Part shown: one piece after another, positions 44,271 to 54,298 of the stretch
Position numbering within the stretch: the first letter of the stretch is position 1
Layout: each line of letters opens with the position of its first letter
The notes under the pieces: generated by a model
What the model was told of the DNA's origin: nothing
The model's database searches: none
The model's input: the letters and a program-made list of their open reading frames with translations, nothing else
Position numbers and translations under genes: made by a program
From: Frateuria_A sp035944355
GTDB lineage: Bacteria; Pseudomonadota; Gammaproteobacteria; Xanthomonadales; Rhodanobacteraceae
Direction of reading: 5' to 3'
NCBI RefSeq assembly: GCF_035944355.1
Contig: NZ_DASZBH010000009.1
Coordinates: 62,001-126,000, forward strand
DNA: 64,000 nt

Positions 44271-45191
44271 TCATTCGAGCTCGCGGTGGAACGTCAGTAC
44301 GCCTTCGCGCCTGGCGCGGTAGTGCGCGGCCAGGCGCTCGACCAGGTAGACCGATCGGTGTCGGCCGCCGGTGCAGCCGATCGAGATGGTCACGTAGCTG
44401 CGGTCGTCCTGCTCGAAACGCGGCAGCCAGGCATCGAGCCAGCGCGCGGTGTCGGTGAAGTATTCGCCCACCAGCGGGTCGGCCTCGAGGAACTCGCGTA
44501 CCGGCGCGTCCTTGCCCGAAAGCGGTCGCAACTTCGGCTGCCAGTGCGGGTTGGGCAGGCAGCGCGCGTCGAAGACGAAATCCGAGTCCAGCGGCAGGCC
44601 GCGGCGGAAGGCGAAGGACTGGAACATCAGCGTCAGGCCTTCGGTCGCCGCGGCGTACCCGGTGGCGATCAGCCGGCGCAGCTGGTGAACGTTGAGGTCG
44701 CTCGAGTCGATCACCTTCTCGGCGATGGCGATCAGCGGACGCAGCAGGCGGCGCTCCTCGGCGATCGCGTCGGCCAGCGACACGCCGCGCAAGGCCAGCG
44801 GATGGCGGCGGCGGGTTTCCGAATAGCGCTTGATCAGCACTTCGTCGCGGCAATCCAGGAACACCAGGTGCACGTGCACGCCCGCGCCGGCCAGTTCGGA
44901 GAGCACCAGCGGCATGTGCTCGAAATCCTCGCCGCGGTTGCGCACGTCCACGCCCACCGCGATACGCCGGGCGCGGCGGCCGCCGGCTTCCCGGCGCACC
45001 GACTGCACCAGCTGCGGCAGCAGCCCGCTGGGCAGGTTGTCCACGCAGTAGAACTCCAGGTCCTCCAGCGCACGCAGCGCCACCGTCTTGCCGCCGCCGG
45101 ACATGCCGGTGAGCACGACCAGGTGGACGGCAGTGGGGTCGTTGAGCGTGTTGGGCAGGGTGTGGTCGCTGGGGTTCACGGCTCTCACCAT
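44271..45191 (-). CDS. rapZ: RNase adapter protein RapZ
   Basis: In enterobacteria RapZ binds the small RNA GlmZ and directs its cleavage by RNase E, tuning glucosamine-6-phosphate supply. The 306-residue product has the Walker A LTGMSGGGKTVALRALED near residues 28-45, FYCVDNLPSGLLPQ near 48-61, and the C-terminal GCTGGRHRSVYLVE near 266-279. The ATG at 45191 overlaps the hprK end by 7 bases. GlmY and GlmZ RNAs are unlikely in this lineage, so the target here is unknown. Confidence 0.95.
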   Translation of the reverse strand: MVRAVNPSDHTLPNTLNDPTAVHLVVLTGMSGGGKTVALRALEDLEFYCVDNLPSGLLPQLVQSVRREAGGRRARRIAVGVDVRNRGEDFEHMPLVLSELAGAGVHVHLVFLDCRDEVLIKRYSETRRRHPLALRGVSLADAIAEERRLLRPLIAIAEKVIDSSDLNVHQLRRLIATGYAAATEGLTLMFQSFAFRRGLPLDSDFVFDARCLPNPHWQPKLRPLSGKDAPVREFLEADPLVGEYFTDTARWLDAWLPRFEQDDRSYVTISIGCTGGRHRSVYLVERLAAHYRARREGVLTFHRELE

Positions 45192-46135
45192 GGCGGAAGC
45201 CGGCGCATCTGATGCGCCTGGCGGTCGATGAAGGTCTGGGCCGGGTCGATGCCCTTGCTCTTGAGCATATGGTGGCGCACCGCCGCTTCCACCAGTACCG
45301 CCAGGTTGCGGCCGGGCGCCACCGGGATGGTGATCATCGGCACCGGCACCTCCAGGATCTCGCGGTGACTGGTGTCGCCCGTCAGGCGCGTCATCGCGTC
45401 GATGTCCTCGCCCTCGCGCAACGGCTTCAGGTGCACCACCAGGCGCAGGTACTTCGAATGCTTGACCGCGGTGTGGCCGAACATCTCGCGCACGTTGAGC
45501 ACGCCCAGGCCGCGTACTTCCAGCAGGTCCTGCAGCAGCTCGGGGCAGGTGCCGTCGATCACGTCCGGCGCGATCAGGGTGAATTCGGTGGCGTCGTCGG
45601 CGACCAGCCGGTGTCCGCGGCTGATCAGTTCGAGCGCCAGCTCGCTCTTGCCCGAACCGGATTCGCCGGTAATCAGCACGCCGATGGAGAACACTTCCAG
45701 GAACACGCCATGCAGCGTGATCCGCGGCGCCAGCATGCGCGCCAGGTGATACTGCATCCAGGTCAGCAGTTCGTGGCCGCGCTTGGCGCTGATCCACAAC
45801 GGCGTGTGGGTTTCCTCGGCGACCTCGCGCAGGTCCGCGGGAATCGGCTGGTCCTTGGTCACGATCAGCGCCACCGGCTGGTAGGCGGCGATCTTGTGCA
45901 TCGCCTCCCAGCGCTGGCGCGAGTCGAGGCTGTCGAGCCAGTTGAGCTCCTCGGTACCGATGATCTGCACCTTGTTGGGGTAGATCACGTTCAGGTAGCC
46001 GATCAGCGACGGCCGGCGGGTGGCGGTGGCGCCGGGTTCGAGCATGCGGCCTTCGCCACGCATGCCCGATACCCAGCGCAGGCCCATGCGTTCGTGGACG
46101 CCGTCGAAGAGTTGCCGTGCGGTGAGCCGTTCCAA
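45185..46135 (-). CDS. hprK: HPr kinase/phosphorylase HprK
   Basis: HprK phosphorylates and dephosphorylates HPr on Ser46. The 316-residue product has the N-terminal MurF-like domain (about 1-130) and the kinase domain with Walker A LITGESGSGKSELALEL near residues 150-166 and the signature VRGLGVLNVREMFG near 202-215. I chose TTG at 46135 (MERLTARQLFDG) because CAGGAAA lies six to seven bases before it and the length fits; the frame is open further upstream without a good start. The gene follows the hpf terminator and has a sigma-54-like site just upstream. Confidence 0.94.
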   Translation of the reverse strand: MERLTARQLFDGVHERMGLRWVSGMRGEGRMLEPGATATRRPSLIGYLNVIYPNKVQIIGTEELNWLDSLDSRQRWEAMHKIAAYQPVALIVTKDQPIPADLREVAEETHTPLWISAKRGHELLTWMQYHLARMLAPRITLHGVFLEVFSIGVLITGESGSGKSELALELISRGHRLVADDATEFTLIAPDVIDGTCPELLQDLLEVRGLGVLNVREMFGHTAVKHSKYLRLVVHLKPLREGEDIDAMTRLTGDTSHREILEVPVPMITIPVAPGRNLAVLVEAAVRHHMLKSKGIDPAQTFIDRQAHQMRRLPPW

Positions 46136-46160
46136 ACTGGTTTCCTGCCCGATAGGCGAC

Positions 46161-46176
46161 AGCGGGCATTGTGCCA
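46161..46176 (-). promoter_or_regulatory. Candidate sigma-54 (-24/-12) promoter of hprK
   Basis: On the minus strand the sequence is TGGCAC-AATGC-CCGCT. The -24 hexamer is perfect and the GG and GC dinucleotides have the required spacing; the -12 element has CC in place of TT. It predicts a start about 15 bases before the hprK TTG. rpoN itself is encoded two genes upstream. Confidence 0.35.
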
Positions 46177-46248
46177 GTTGGGGCAGGAGATTGCGGCCTC
46201 CTCCCTGCGGTGCGGCCGGGGAAGGGCGGAGAGCGGTGGGGTGGGAGC

Positions 46249-46280
46249 ATAAAAAAAGACCCGCCGTGGGGGCGGGTCTT
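46249..46280 (-). terminator. Rho-independent terminator downstream of hpf
   Basis: On the minus strand AAGACCCGCC (46280-46271) pairs with GGCGGGTCTT (46265-46256) around a five-base loop and continues into a run of T residues (A-run at 46251-46257 on the plus strand). It separates rpoN-hpf from hprK. Confidence 0.88.
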
Positions 46281-46299
46281 CTTCGCGGACGCGGGGCGC

Positions 46300-46623
46300 T
46301 CAGCCGAACTGTCGTGCCTCGCGGGCCTGCTGCGGGTGCTTGTCGGTCATCTTGTCGCGGTGCCTGCGCAGCTGTGCCGCGAGCTTGTCGAACACCACGT
46401 CGATGGACGCGTACATGTCCGCTTCGCAGGCGGCCGCATGCAGGGCCGCGCCGGTGGTGCTGAGGGTGGCTTCGGCGCAGTGCTGCAGCTTGTCCACCGA
46501 CAGCACCATGGTCAGGCCGAGGCACTTTTCGTCGAGGCGGGTCAGGCGATCGAGTCGCGATGTGGCGTGCGCACGCAAGGCGGGGGTGACTTCGATCTGC
46601 TGGCCGGTGAGTTGGAACTGCAT
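46300..46623 (-). CDS. hpf: Ribosome hibernation promoting factor (short form)
   Basis: HPF binds the 30S decoding region and promotes 100S ribosome dimers in slow growth. The 107-residue protein is the short gammaproteobacterial form with QLTGQQIEVTPALRAHATSR near residues 4-23, and ASIDVVFDKLAAQLRRHRDK near 73-92. The ATG at 46623 has GAGGAGG upstream. Its place directly after rpoN is widely conserved; in E. coli the two are co-transcribed. Confidence 0.96.
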   Translation of the reverse strand: MQFQLTGQQIEVTPALRAHATSRLDRLTRLDEKCLGLTMVLSVDKLQHCAEATLSTTGAALHAAACEADMYASIDVVFDKLAAQLRRHRDKMTDKHPQQAREARQFG

Positions 46624-46740
46624 GGTTCGCCTCCTCTGGTACAAGCCGCCCATGGGGCGGCGGGTTCGCATGCCGACGGGTGTTCGGCGTGCCGGTCTTT
46701 CATCCGTATGGGAGCGGTAGGGCCGGTTCCAAGGGCCCGT

Positions 46741-48183
<1,443 letters not shown>

Positions 48184-48282
48184 GCCAGCCGTTGGGGAAG
48201 GGTACGGTCTCATCCTACCCCGGCGGCTGTGACGCGACCATAGCGATGACAGGCTCCCGCGGCCCTAAGGCCGTAGCCTGCG

Positions 48283-49001
<719 letters not shown>

Positions 49002-49002
<1 letters not shown>

Positions 49003-49562
49003 CAGGGCTTCCCGCCGCTGGCGGCTGGCGCAGGCTTGGCGGCCGGGGCGCTCTTCGGCTGGAAGATCAGGTGCACGCTGCCGTCGCCGCCGCTGTCGCC
49101 GGTCATCTGGCTGGTCTGGGTGTCGTAGGTGAGCCGGTCGCCGTGGGCCTCGCCGCGGCCTTGCTGGGTGACCGAGGCGTTGCCCTGGAGTACCGCCAGG
49201 CCCTTGCTGGACTGGTAGTCGATGCTGGAGGCCTCGCCGTGCATCAGGTTGCCGTTGTCGTCCAGCTGCTGGATGTGCGCGGGGCTGCCGGTGAGCACCA
49301 CGCGGTCGATCTGGGTATCGGCGTCGAAATAGACCTTGGCTTCTGCGCCGGTGGCCTTGAGCGTGCCCTGGGTGATGACCACGCTGCCCTTGAGCGTGCT
49401 CACGCTGTTGGGCTTCTGGAAGCCATCGAAGTGCGATGCCTTCACGTCCATCGGCTGGCTGCGGTCGGTCTGTTTCGCGTGCGCCGGCGCGACCACCAGC
49501 CATCCCAGCGCAAGCAAGGCCAGGCTAGCGCCCGCGCGGCGGGTAGATGCCGTGGAAGTCAT
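49002..49562 (-). CDS. lptA: Periplasmic LPS transport protein LptA
   Basis: LptA forms the periplasmic bridge between LptC and LptD. The 186-residue product has a signal peptide (about 1-29, ending AHA), then an OstA jellyroll: MDVKASHFDGFQKPNS near 38-53, LKGSVVITQGTLKATGAEAK near 57-76 and the C-terminal strand region. It overlaps lptC by 38 bases; GGAG inside lptC supports the ATG at 49562. The last 20 residues are alanine-proline-rich. Confidence 0.95.
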
Positions 49563-50115
49563 TGAGCAGCTCCAGGTGTTTGTCGTTGAGGTCGGCGCGC
49601 ATGCCGATGCCGTGGATTCTAGTGCCGCCTTGCACCAGCTGTGCCGGCTCGGCGGTTTCCAGCCGGTTCTGCTTGGGCCAGGCGGTGACTTCGGAGGTGT
49701 CCATGGTGGTCTGCGGCGTATCGTCGAAAGCCGCCCGCTCCAGGTGCACCGGCCCCTGCAGCTTCAGTTCGGTGCCGTCGTGGTTGACCCAGCCGTACAG
49801 CGAATGCCCATGCCAGTCGGGCACGCCGGGCTGGTTGGATGGCAGCTCGAACACCGGCGCGTTGATGTACAGCGAATCGTCGCCTTCGCGCCGCTCCAGG
49901 TGCGGCGCGGCGATGCGGAAGCTGGGCAGGCCGTCCACGTCGTACTGGTCGAGCTTGAAGTCGGTCAGCGTGTAGCCGGAGCGCGGCGGGCCGACGAACT
50001 CGTTGGCCTTGGGCGCCGGACCGATCCACCACAGCAGCAGCTGGGTGGCGCCGGCCAGCAGCGCGACCGCGACGATGGCCGCCGCCAGGCGGCGGTCGCG
50101 CAGCCAATCCTTCAC
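49525..50115 (-). CDS. lptC: LPS export protein LptC
   Basis: LptC is the bitopic inner-membrane partner that receives LPS from LptBFG and hands it to LptA. The 196-residue product has a short cytoplasmic end, a membrane helix at about residues 10-30 and a periplasmic jellyroll with SGYTLTDFKLDQYDVDGLP near 46-64 and TSEVTAWPKQNRLETA near 139-154. The family diverges widely; position between kdsC and lptA, both overlapping, supports it strongly. Confidence 0.95.
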   Translation of the reverse strand: MKDWLRDRRLAAAIVAVALLAGATQLLLWWIGPAPKANEFVGPPRSGYTLTDFKLDQYDVDGLPSFRIAAPHLERREGDDSLYINAPVFELPSNQPGVPDWHGHSLYGWVNHDGTELKLQGPVHLERAAFDDTPQTTMDTSEVTAWPKQNRLETAEPAQLVQGGTRIHGIGMRADLNDKHLELLNDFHGIYPPRGR

Positions 50116-50654
50116 CGCCAGCGCTCCTTCTCGTTGCCGGCCTTGCCCTGGGCCAGCAGGACCAGGTCACAGAACTCGCGCGCGCCACCCTGGCCGCCCG
50201 GGCGGCTGGTGATCCAGTGCGCCTGTTCGGCGACCCAAGGGTGGGCATTGGCCACCGCCACGGCCAGGCCGGCTACCCGCATGGCTGGCAGATCGGGCAG
50301 GTCGTCGCCGACGAAGGCGGCCTGCTCGGGCGCGAGCTTGAGCGCATCGAGCAGCTCAAGCAGGCAGGCGCGCTTGTCGCCCTGGCCCTGGTAGACGTGG
50401 GTGATGCCCAGTTCCTCGGCGCGCAGCGCCACCGGGTGGCTGATGCGGGCGCTGATGATGGCCACCTGCACGCCGTGCACCTGCAGGCGCTTCAGGCCCA
50501 GGCCGTCCTGCACGAAGAACACCTTGGTCTCGCGCCCGTCCTCGCCGTAGTACAGGCGTCCGTCGGTGAGCGTCCCGTCCACGTCGAACACCGCCAGGCG
50601 GATGTCGGCGGCGCGGGCGATGAGGTCGGAGGGAAGGTTGGCGAGGTAGGCCAT
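50112..50654 (-). CDS. kdsC: Kdo-8-phosphate phosphatase KdsC
   Basis: KdsC removes phosphate from Kdo-8-P, the third step of Kdo synthesis. The 180-residue HAD phosphatase has the nucleophile motif LAVFDVDGTLTDG near residues 20-32, GLGLKRLQVHGVQVAIISAR near 51-70 and AFVGDDLPDLPAM near 115-127. It lacks a cap domain, as expected for this tetrameric family. The stop overlaps lptC by 4 bases, and a repeat element separates it from kdsD upstream. Confidence 0.96.
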   Translation of the reverse strand: MAYLANLPSDLIARAADIRLAVFDVDGTLTDGRLYYGEDGRETKVFFVQDGLGLKRLQVHGVQVAIISARISHPVALRAEELGITHVYQGQGDKRACLLELLDALKLAPEQAAFVGDDLPDLPAMRVAGLAVAVANAHPWVAEQAHWITSRPGGQGGAREFCDLVLLAQGKAGNEKERWR

Positions 50655-50661
50655 AAGGGCT

Positions 50662-50758
50662 GGGAACGGGGACTGGGGAATGGGGAACGTGTTGGGCGAG
50701 GAAAAGGGCGGGTCGCGGCGTTGTCGGTGTTTCCCGTTCCCTGTTCCCCGTTCCCCGC
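50662..50758. repeat. Degenerate heptad inverted-repeat element between kdsC and kdsD
   Basis: Left units GGGAACG, GGGACTG, GGGAATG and GGGAACG occupy 50662-50689; right units CCCGTTC, CCTGTTC and CCCGTTC followed by CCCGC lie at 50733-50758. It has the same design as the element at 43440-43569 but with more substitutions, and the spacer differs. Confidence 0.8.
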
Positions 50759-50765
50759 TTTCGAA

Positions 50766-51773
50766 TCAGACGACGCGGGCGCGCAGCAGATCGTGGATGT
50801 TCAGGGCGCCGACCACGCGCTGCTCCTGGTCCACCACCAGCAGCGCATGAATCTGGTGCTTTTCCATCAGCTGCGCCGCCTCGATGGCGAGCTTGTCGGA
50901 GGTGATCGTCTTGGGGCCGCGTGTCATCAGCGCCTCGACCGTGGCGCCGCGCAGGTTCACGCCCTCGTCGTCCAGCGCGCGGCGCAGGTCGCCGTCGGTG
51001 AACACGCCCAGCAGGCGGCGATCGGCGTCGACCACGGCGGTCATTCCCAGGTGCTTGCGGGTCATCTCCATCAGCGCCTCGGTCAGGCTGGCGCCGGGCG
51101 CGACCGCGGGGATGCCCTCGCCGGTGTGCATGATGTCGCTGATGTGCAGCAGCAGGCGCCGGCCCAGGCTGCCAGCCGGATGCGAACGGGCGAAATCCTC
51201 GGCGGTGAAGCCGCGGGCTTCCAGCAGGGCGATGGCCAGCGCATCGCCCATCACCAGCGCCGCGGTGGTGCTGGCGGTGGGCGCCAGGCCCAACGGACAG
51301 GCTTCGCTGGAGATGCTGGCGTCCAGGTGCACGTCCGCCTGATGCGCGAGCGAGGACCTGGCGTTGCCGGTGATCGCGATCAGCGGGATGCCCTGGCGCT
51401 TGATCACCGGCAGGATGAACAGCAGTTCGTCGGTCTCGCCGGAATTGGACAGGGCCAGCACCACGTCGTCGGGCTGGATCATGCCCAGATCGCCATGGCT
51501 CGCCTCGCCCGGGTGCACGAAAAACGAGGGCGTCCCGGTGGAGGCCAGCGTGGCGGCGATCTTGCGCCCGACGTGGCCGGACTTGCCCATGCCGGTGACC
51601 ACCAGCCGCCCGCGGCAGGCCAGGATCAGCCGGCAGGCCTGGACGAAGCCGCCGTCGATGCGCGGCCCCAGCGCACGGATCGCCGCCGCCTCGGTGGCGA
51701 TCACCGTGCGCGCGCTGCGGGCGATGGCGTCCGGGTCCAGGTTGGCGGCGGGAGCGGCGATGCGAGCGTTCAT
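50766..51773 (-). CDS. kdsD: Arabinose-5-phosphate isomerase KdsD
   Basis: KdsD converts ribulose-5-phosphate to arabinose-5-phosphate, the Kdo precursor. The 335-residue product has an N-terminal SIS domain (about 42-175; VVTGMGKSGHVGRKIAATLA near 57-76, LALSNSGETDE near 104-114) and two CBS domains (about 215-330). The ATG at 51773 overlaps the stop of a 21-codon upstream ORF (51770-51835), and no strong ribosome-binding site is present, so coupling is possible. kdsD-kdsC-lptC-lptA-lptB-rpoN matches the conserved proteobacterial order. Confidence 0.96.
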   Translation of the reverse strand: MNARIAAPAANLDPDAIARSARTVIATEAAAIRALGPRIDGGFVQACRLILACRGRLVVTGMGKSGHVGRKIAATLASTGTPSFFVHPGEASHGDLGMIQPDDVVLALSNSGETDELLFILPVIKRQGIPLIAITGNARSSLAHQADVHLDASISSEACPLGLAPTASTTAALVMGDALAIALLEARGFTAEDFARSHPAGSLGRRLLLHISDIMHTGEGIPAVAPGASLTEALMEMTRKHLGMTAVVDADRRLLGVFTDGDLRRALDDEGVNLRGATVEALMTRGPKTITSDKLAIEAAQLMEKHQIHALLVVDQEQRVVGALNIHDLLRARVV

Positions 51774-51835
51774 GCGGTCTCTTCGGAGCGACGGAAGCCG
51801 TCGGCATTTCTGCGCCAGGGGAATTCCATTACCAT
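51770..51835 (-). CDS. 21-codon upstream ORF overlapping the kdsD start
   Basis: ATG at 51835 reads MVMEFPWRRNADGFRRSEET and ends with TGA overlapping the kdsD ATG (ATGA on the minus strand at 51773-51770). It lies in the AT-rich divergent region between kdsD and ibaG. It may be a coupling ORF or chance; no homology is recognised. Confidence 0.25.
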   Translation of the reverse strand: MVMEFPWRRNADGFRRSEETA

Positions 51836-51926
51836 GGCATATTCGCATTTTAACGTCATATGGCCACGCGTTGGATTCAGTAGACGTTGTGAATCCCGCT
51901 CCACGCGCCACCGATGGACCCTCCCG

Positions 51927-52184
51927 ATGGACCCTGCCAGCATCCAGGCATTGATCGAAAACGGCTTGCCCGGCGCGCGCGCGCTGGTCAGCGGCGACGA
52001 CGGCGTGCACTTCGAAGCGACCGTCGTGGCCAGCCAGTTCGGCGGCAAGCTGCCGCTGGCCCGCCACCGCATGGTGTACGCCACGCTGGGCGAGCTGATG
52101 GGCGGGGCGATCCATGCGCTGGCGCTGAAGACGCTGACGCCTGATGAAGCAGGGAACCGGGAATCGGGAACCGGGAATCGTTAG
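51927..52184 (+). CDS. ibaG: BolA-family protein IbaG
   Basis: IbaG is a small BolA-like protein that partners monothiol glutaredoxins in iron-sulphur handling and is encoded before murA in many proteobacteria. The 85-residue product has the BolA core: IQALIENGLPGARALVSGDD near residues 6-25, HFEATVVASQFGGKLPLARH near 28-47 and MGGAIHALALKTLTPDE near 58-74. The last ten residues (GNRESGTGNR) come from GGGAAYC heptad repeats, a tail not typical of the family. The start was chosen on family alignment; ribosome-binding is weak. Confidence 0.93.
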   Translation: MDPASIQALIENGLPGARALVSGDDGVHFEATVVASQFGGKLPLARHRMVYATLGELMGGAIHALALKTLTPDEAGNRESGTGNR

Positions 52185-52254
52185 AGGCGATTTCCGTCGA
52201 CGTCCCGTATCCCGCTCTTCCGAATCCCAGATCCCGAATCCCAAATCCCGAACC
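52152..52254. repeat. Heptad repeat element at the ibaG-murA junction
   Basis: Left units GGGAACC, GGGAATC, GGGAACC and GGGAATC lie at 52152-52179 inside the ibaG 3' end. The right arm (about 52221-52254) is built of GAATCCC-like units, of the same kind as at 12918-12945. The arms are similar but not exact inversions of each other. The murA start follows three bases after the element. Confidence 0.8.
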
Positions 52255-52256
52255 CA

Positions 52257-53516
52257 ATGGCCAAGATCCTCATCAGCGGCGGCGAGCCGCTCCACGGCGA
52301 AGTCGCCATCTCCGGCGCCAAGAACGCCGTGCTTCCGATCCTGGCCGCCTGCCTGCTGGCCGACGGCCCGGTGACGATCAGCAACGTGCCCCACCTGCAC
52401 GACGTCACCACCTTCATCGAGCTGCTCGGCCGCATGGGCGTGAACCTGGTGCTGGACGACCGCATGAAGATGCACGTCGACCCGCGCACCATCGAAAGCT
52501 ACGTGGCGCCGTACGATCTGGTGCGCACCATGCGCGCCTCGATCCTGGTGCTGGGGCCGCTGGTGGCGCGCTTCGGCGCGGCGGAGGTTTCGCTGCCCGG
52601 CGGCTGCGCGATCGGCTCGCGCCCGGTCGACCAGCACATCCGCGGCCTGCAGGCGCTGGGCGCCGAGGTGACCGTGGAGAACGGCTACATCCGCGCCCGG
52701 GCCAAGCGCCTGAAGGGCGCGCGCATCGCCATGGACATGGTCACGGTCACCGGCACCGAGAACATCCTGATGGCGGCGACGCTCGCCGAGGGCACCACGG
52801 TGATCGAGAACGCCGCGCAGGAACCGGAGGTGGTGGACCTGGCGCACTGCCTGATGGCGATGGGCGCGCGCATCGAGGGCATCGGCACCGCCACGCTGGT
52901 CGTCCATGGTGTGGAGCGCCTGGACGGCGCCGAGTACGAGGTGCTGCCCGACCGCATCGAGACCGGCACCTTCCTGGTCGGCGCCGCGATGACCGGCGGC
53001 AAGGTGCGCGCCCGCGGCGCCCGCGCCGACACGCTGGACGCGGTGCTGGCCAAGCTGGAGGAAGCCGGCGCGCACATCGCCTGCGGCCCGGACTGGATCG
53101 AGCTGGACATGGGCGGCCGCCGGCCCAGGGCGGTCAACATCGTCACCGCGCCGTACCCGGCGTTCCCCACCGACATGCAGGCGCAGTTCACCGCGCTCAA
53201 CTGCGTGGCCGAGGGCGTGGGCGTGATCACCGAGACGGTGTTCGAGAACCGCTTCATGCACGCGCAGGAATTGCAGCGGCTGGGCGCCGACATCCGGCTG
53301 GAAGGCAACACCGCGATCATCCAGGGCGTGGAGCGCATGAGCGGCGCGCCGATCATGGCCACCGACCTGCGCGCCTCGGCCTGCCTGGTGCTGGCCGGCC
53401 TGGTCGCCCACGGCGACACGGTGGTCGACCGCGTGTACCACATCGACCGCGGCTACGAGAACATCGAGGAGAAGCTCGGCGTGCTCGGCGCGAAGATCCG
53501 CCGTCTGCCGAGTTGA
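52257..53516 (+). CDS. murA: UDP-N-acetylglucosamine 1-carboxyvinyltransferase MurA
   Basis: MurA performs the first committed step of peptidoglycan synthesis, adding enolpyruvate to UDP-GlcNAc. The 419-residue product has the active-site cysteine at residue 117 in LPGGCAIGSRPVDQH; fosfomycin targets this residue and a cysteine predicts sensitivity. Other motifs are KNAVLPILAACLL near 22-34 and MATDLRASACLVLAGL near 366-381. It is co-directional with ibaG and is followed by a hairpin. Confidence 0.98.
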   Translation: MAKILISGGEPLHGEVAISGAKNAVLPILAACLLADGPVTISNVPHLHDVTTFIELLGRMGVNLVLDDRMKMHVDPRTIESYVAPYDLVRTMRASILVLGPLVARFGAAEVSLPGGCAIGSRPVDQHIRGLQALGAEVTVENGYIRARAKRLKGARIAMDMVTVTGTENILMAATLAEGTTVIENAAQEPEVVDLAHCLMAMGARIEGIGTATLVVHGVERLDGAEYEVLPDRIETGTFLVGAAMTGGKVRARGARADTLDAVLAKLEEAGAHIACGPDWIELDMGGRRPRAVNIVTAPYPAFPTDMQAQFTALNCVAEGVGVITETVFENRFMHAQELQRLGADIRLEGNTAIIQGVERMSGAPIMATDLRASACLVLAGLVAHGDTVVDRVYHIDRGYENIEEKLGVLGAKIRRLPS

Positions 53517-53557
53517 GCCCGTCCGCTGCGGCCTGCGCAGCTCAAGGACGGACGGGC
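53517..53557. terminator. Hairpin between convergent murA and DUF3108 genes
   Basis: GCCCGTCCG at 53517-53525 pairs with CGGACGGGC at 53549-53557, enclosing an inner CTGCG/CGCAG stem. It starts on the base after the murA stop. No U-tract is present. Confidence 0.45.
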
Positions 53558-53559
53558 GG

Positions 53560-54261
53560 CTACTGGAAGCTCACCAGCTCCATCGTCAGGTCGCCGCCGT
53601 CGTGCTGGGTCAGCTTGACCGGCAGCGGATAACGGTCCGGTACATACCAGGCGCTGAAGCCGCGGTCGGCGTCGGTGCGGTCCACCCGCACCGCCTCGTA
53701 GCTGCCGGCCGGTACGCTGACTTTTTCCTTGCCGGCCACCTTGAACTGCTGGTGCTCAATTTCCTGGCGTACCGCCACCGGCAGCTCGATCTGGTGCTTG
53801 CCGTCGCGCAGCGCCAGGCCGATCGCCAGCGCCGTGGTGTTGCGTTCGACCATGCCCGGCACCGCGGCGTAGGTCTGAGCGCCCTTGCCTTCGTCCACCG
53901 TGACCCGTCGGCTGGCCCAGTCCACCGCCAGGTGGCGCTGCTTGGTCTTGATCGAGGCGTCCATGCGGTAGTCGTAGCTGATCGCCTCGGGCACGTCGCC
54001 GCTCCAGCGGAAGCGCGAGGTTTCGGCCAGATTGGCGCCTAGCATGGCGGCCAGACCCGAAGTGCCCTGCATGTGCTTGCTGTATTCCCACTGGCCATGG
54101 CCGGCCGGTTTGAGCGTCACGGTCGCGCGGCCCAGCGGTGAGCCGTCCTTCGATACGGCGTAGGTCGCGGTGAAGGCATGCGGTTCGGCGGCCAGCGCGA
54201 GGCTGCTGGCCGCGGCCAGGCCGAGTGCCAGGATGCTGTGCAGGAGAAGTCGGTATGTCAT
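53560..54261 (-). CDS. DUF3108 exported protein
   Basis: The 233-residue product has a signal peptide (about 1-24, ALAAEP cleavage region) and a DUF3108 domain of unknown function, predicted periplasmic beta-rich; FTATYAVSKDGSPLGRATVT near 29-48 and DASIKTKQRHLAVDWASRRV near 101-120 are visible. Genes of this family commonly sit beside purN and purM in gammaproteobacteria, as here. The start at 54261 was set by the signal sequence. I cannot assign a molecular function. Confidence 0.85.
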   Translation of the reverse strand: MTYRLLLHSILALGLAAASSLALAAEPHAFTATYAVSKDGSPLGRATVTLKPAGHGQWEYSKHMQGTSGLAAMLGANLAETSRFRWSGDVPEAISYDYRMDASIKTKQRHLAVDWASRRVTVDEGKGAQTYAAVPGMVERNTTALAIGLALRDGKHQIELPVAVRQEIEHQQFKVAGKEKVSVPAGSYEAVRVDRTDADRGFSAWYVPDRYPLPVKLTQHDGGDLTMELVSFQ

Positions 54262-54298
54262 GCGGCCGAGTGTGCCGGCCGCTGGCTGAACTCGAGGT

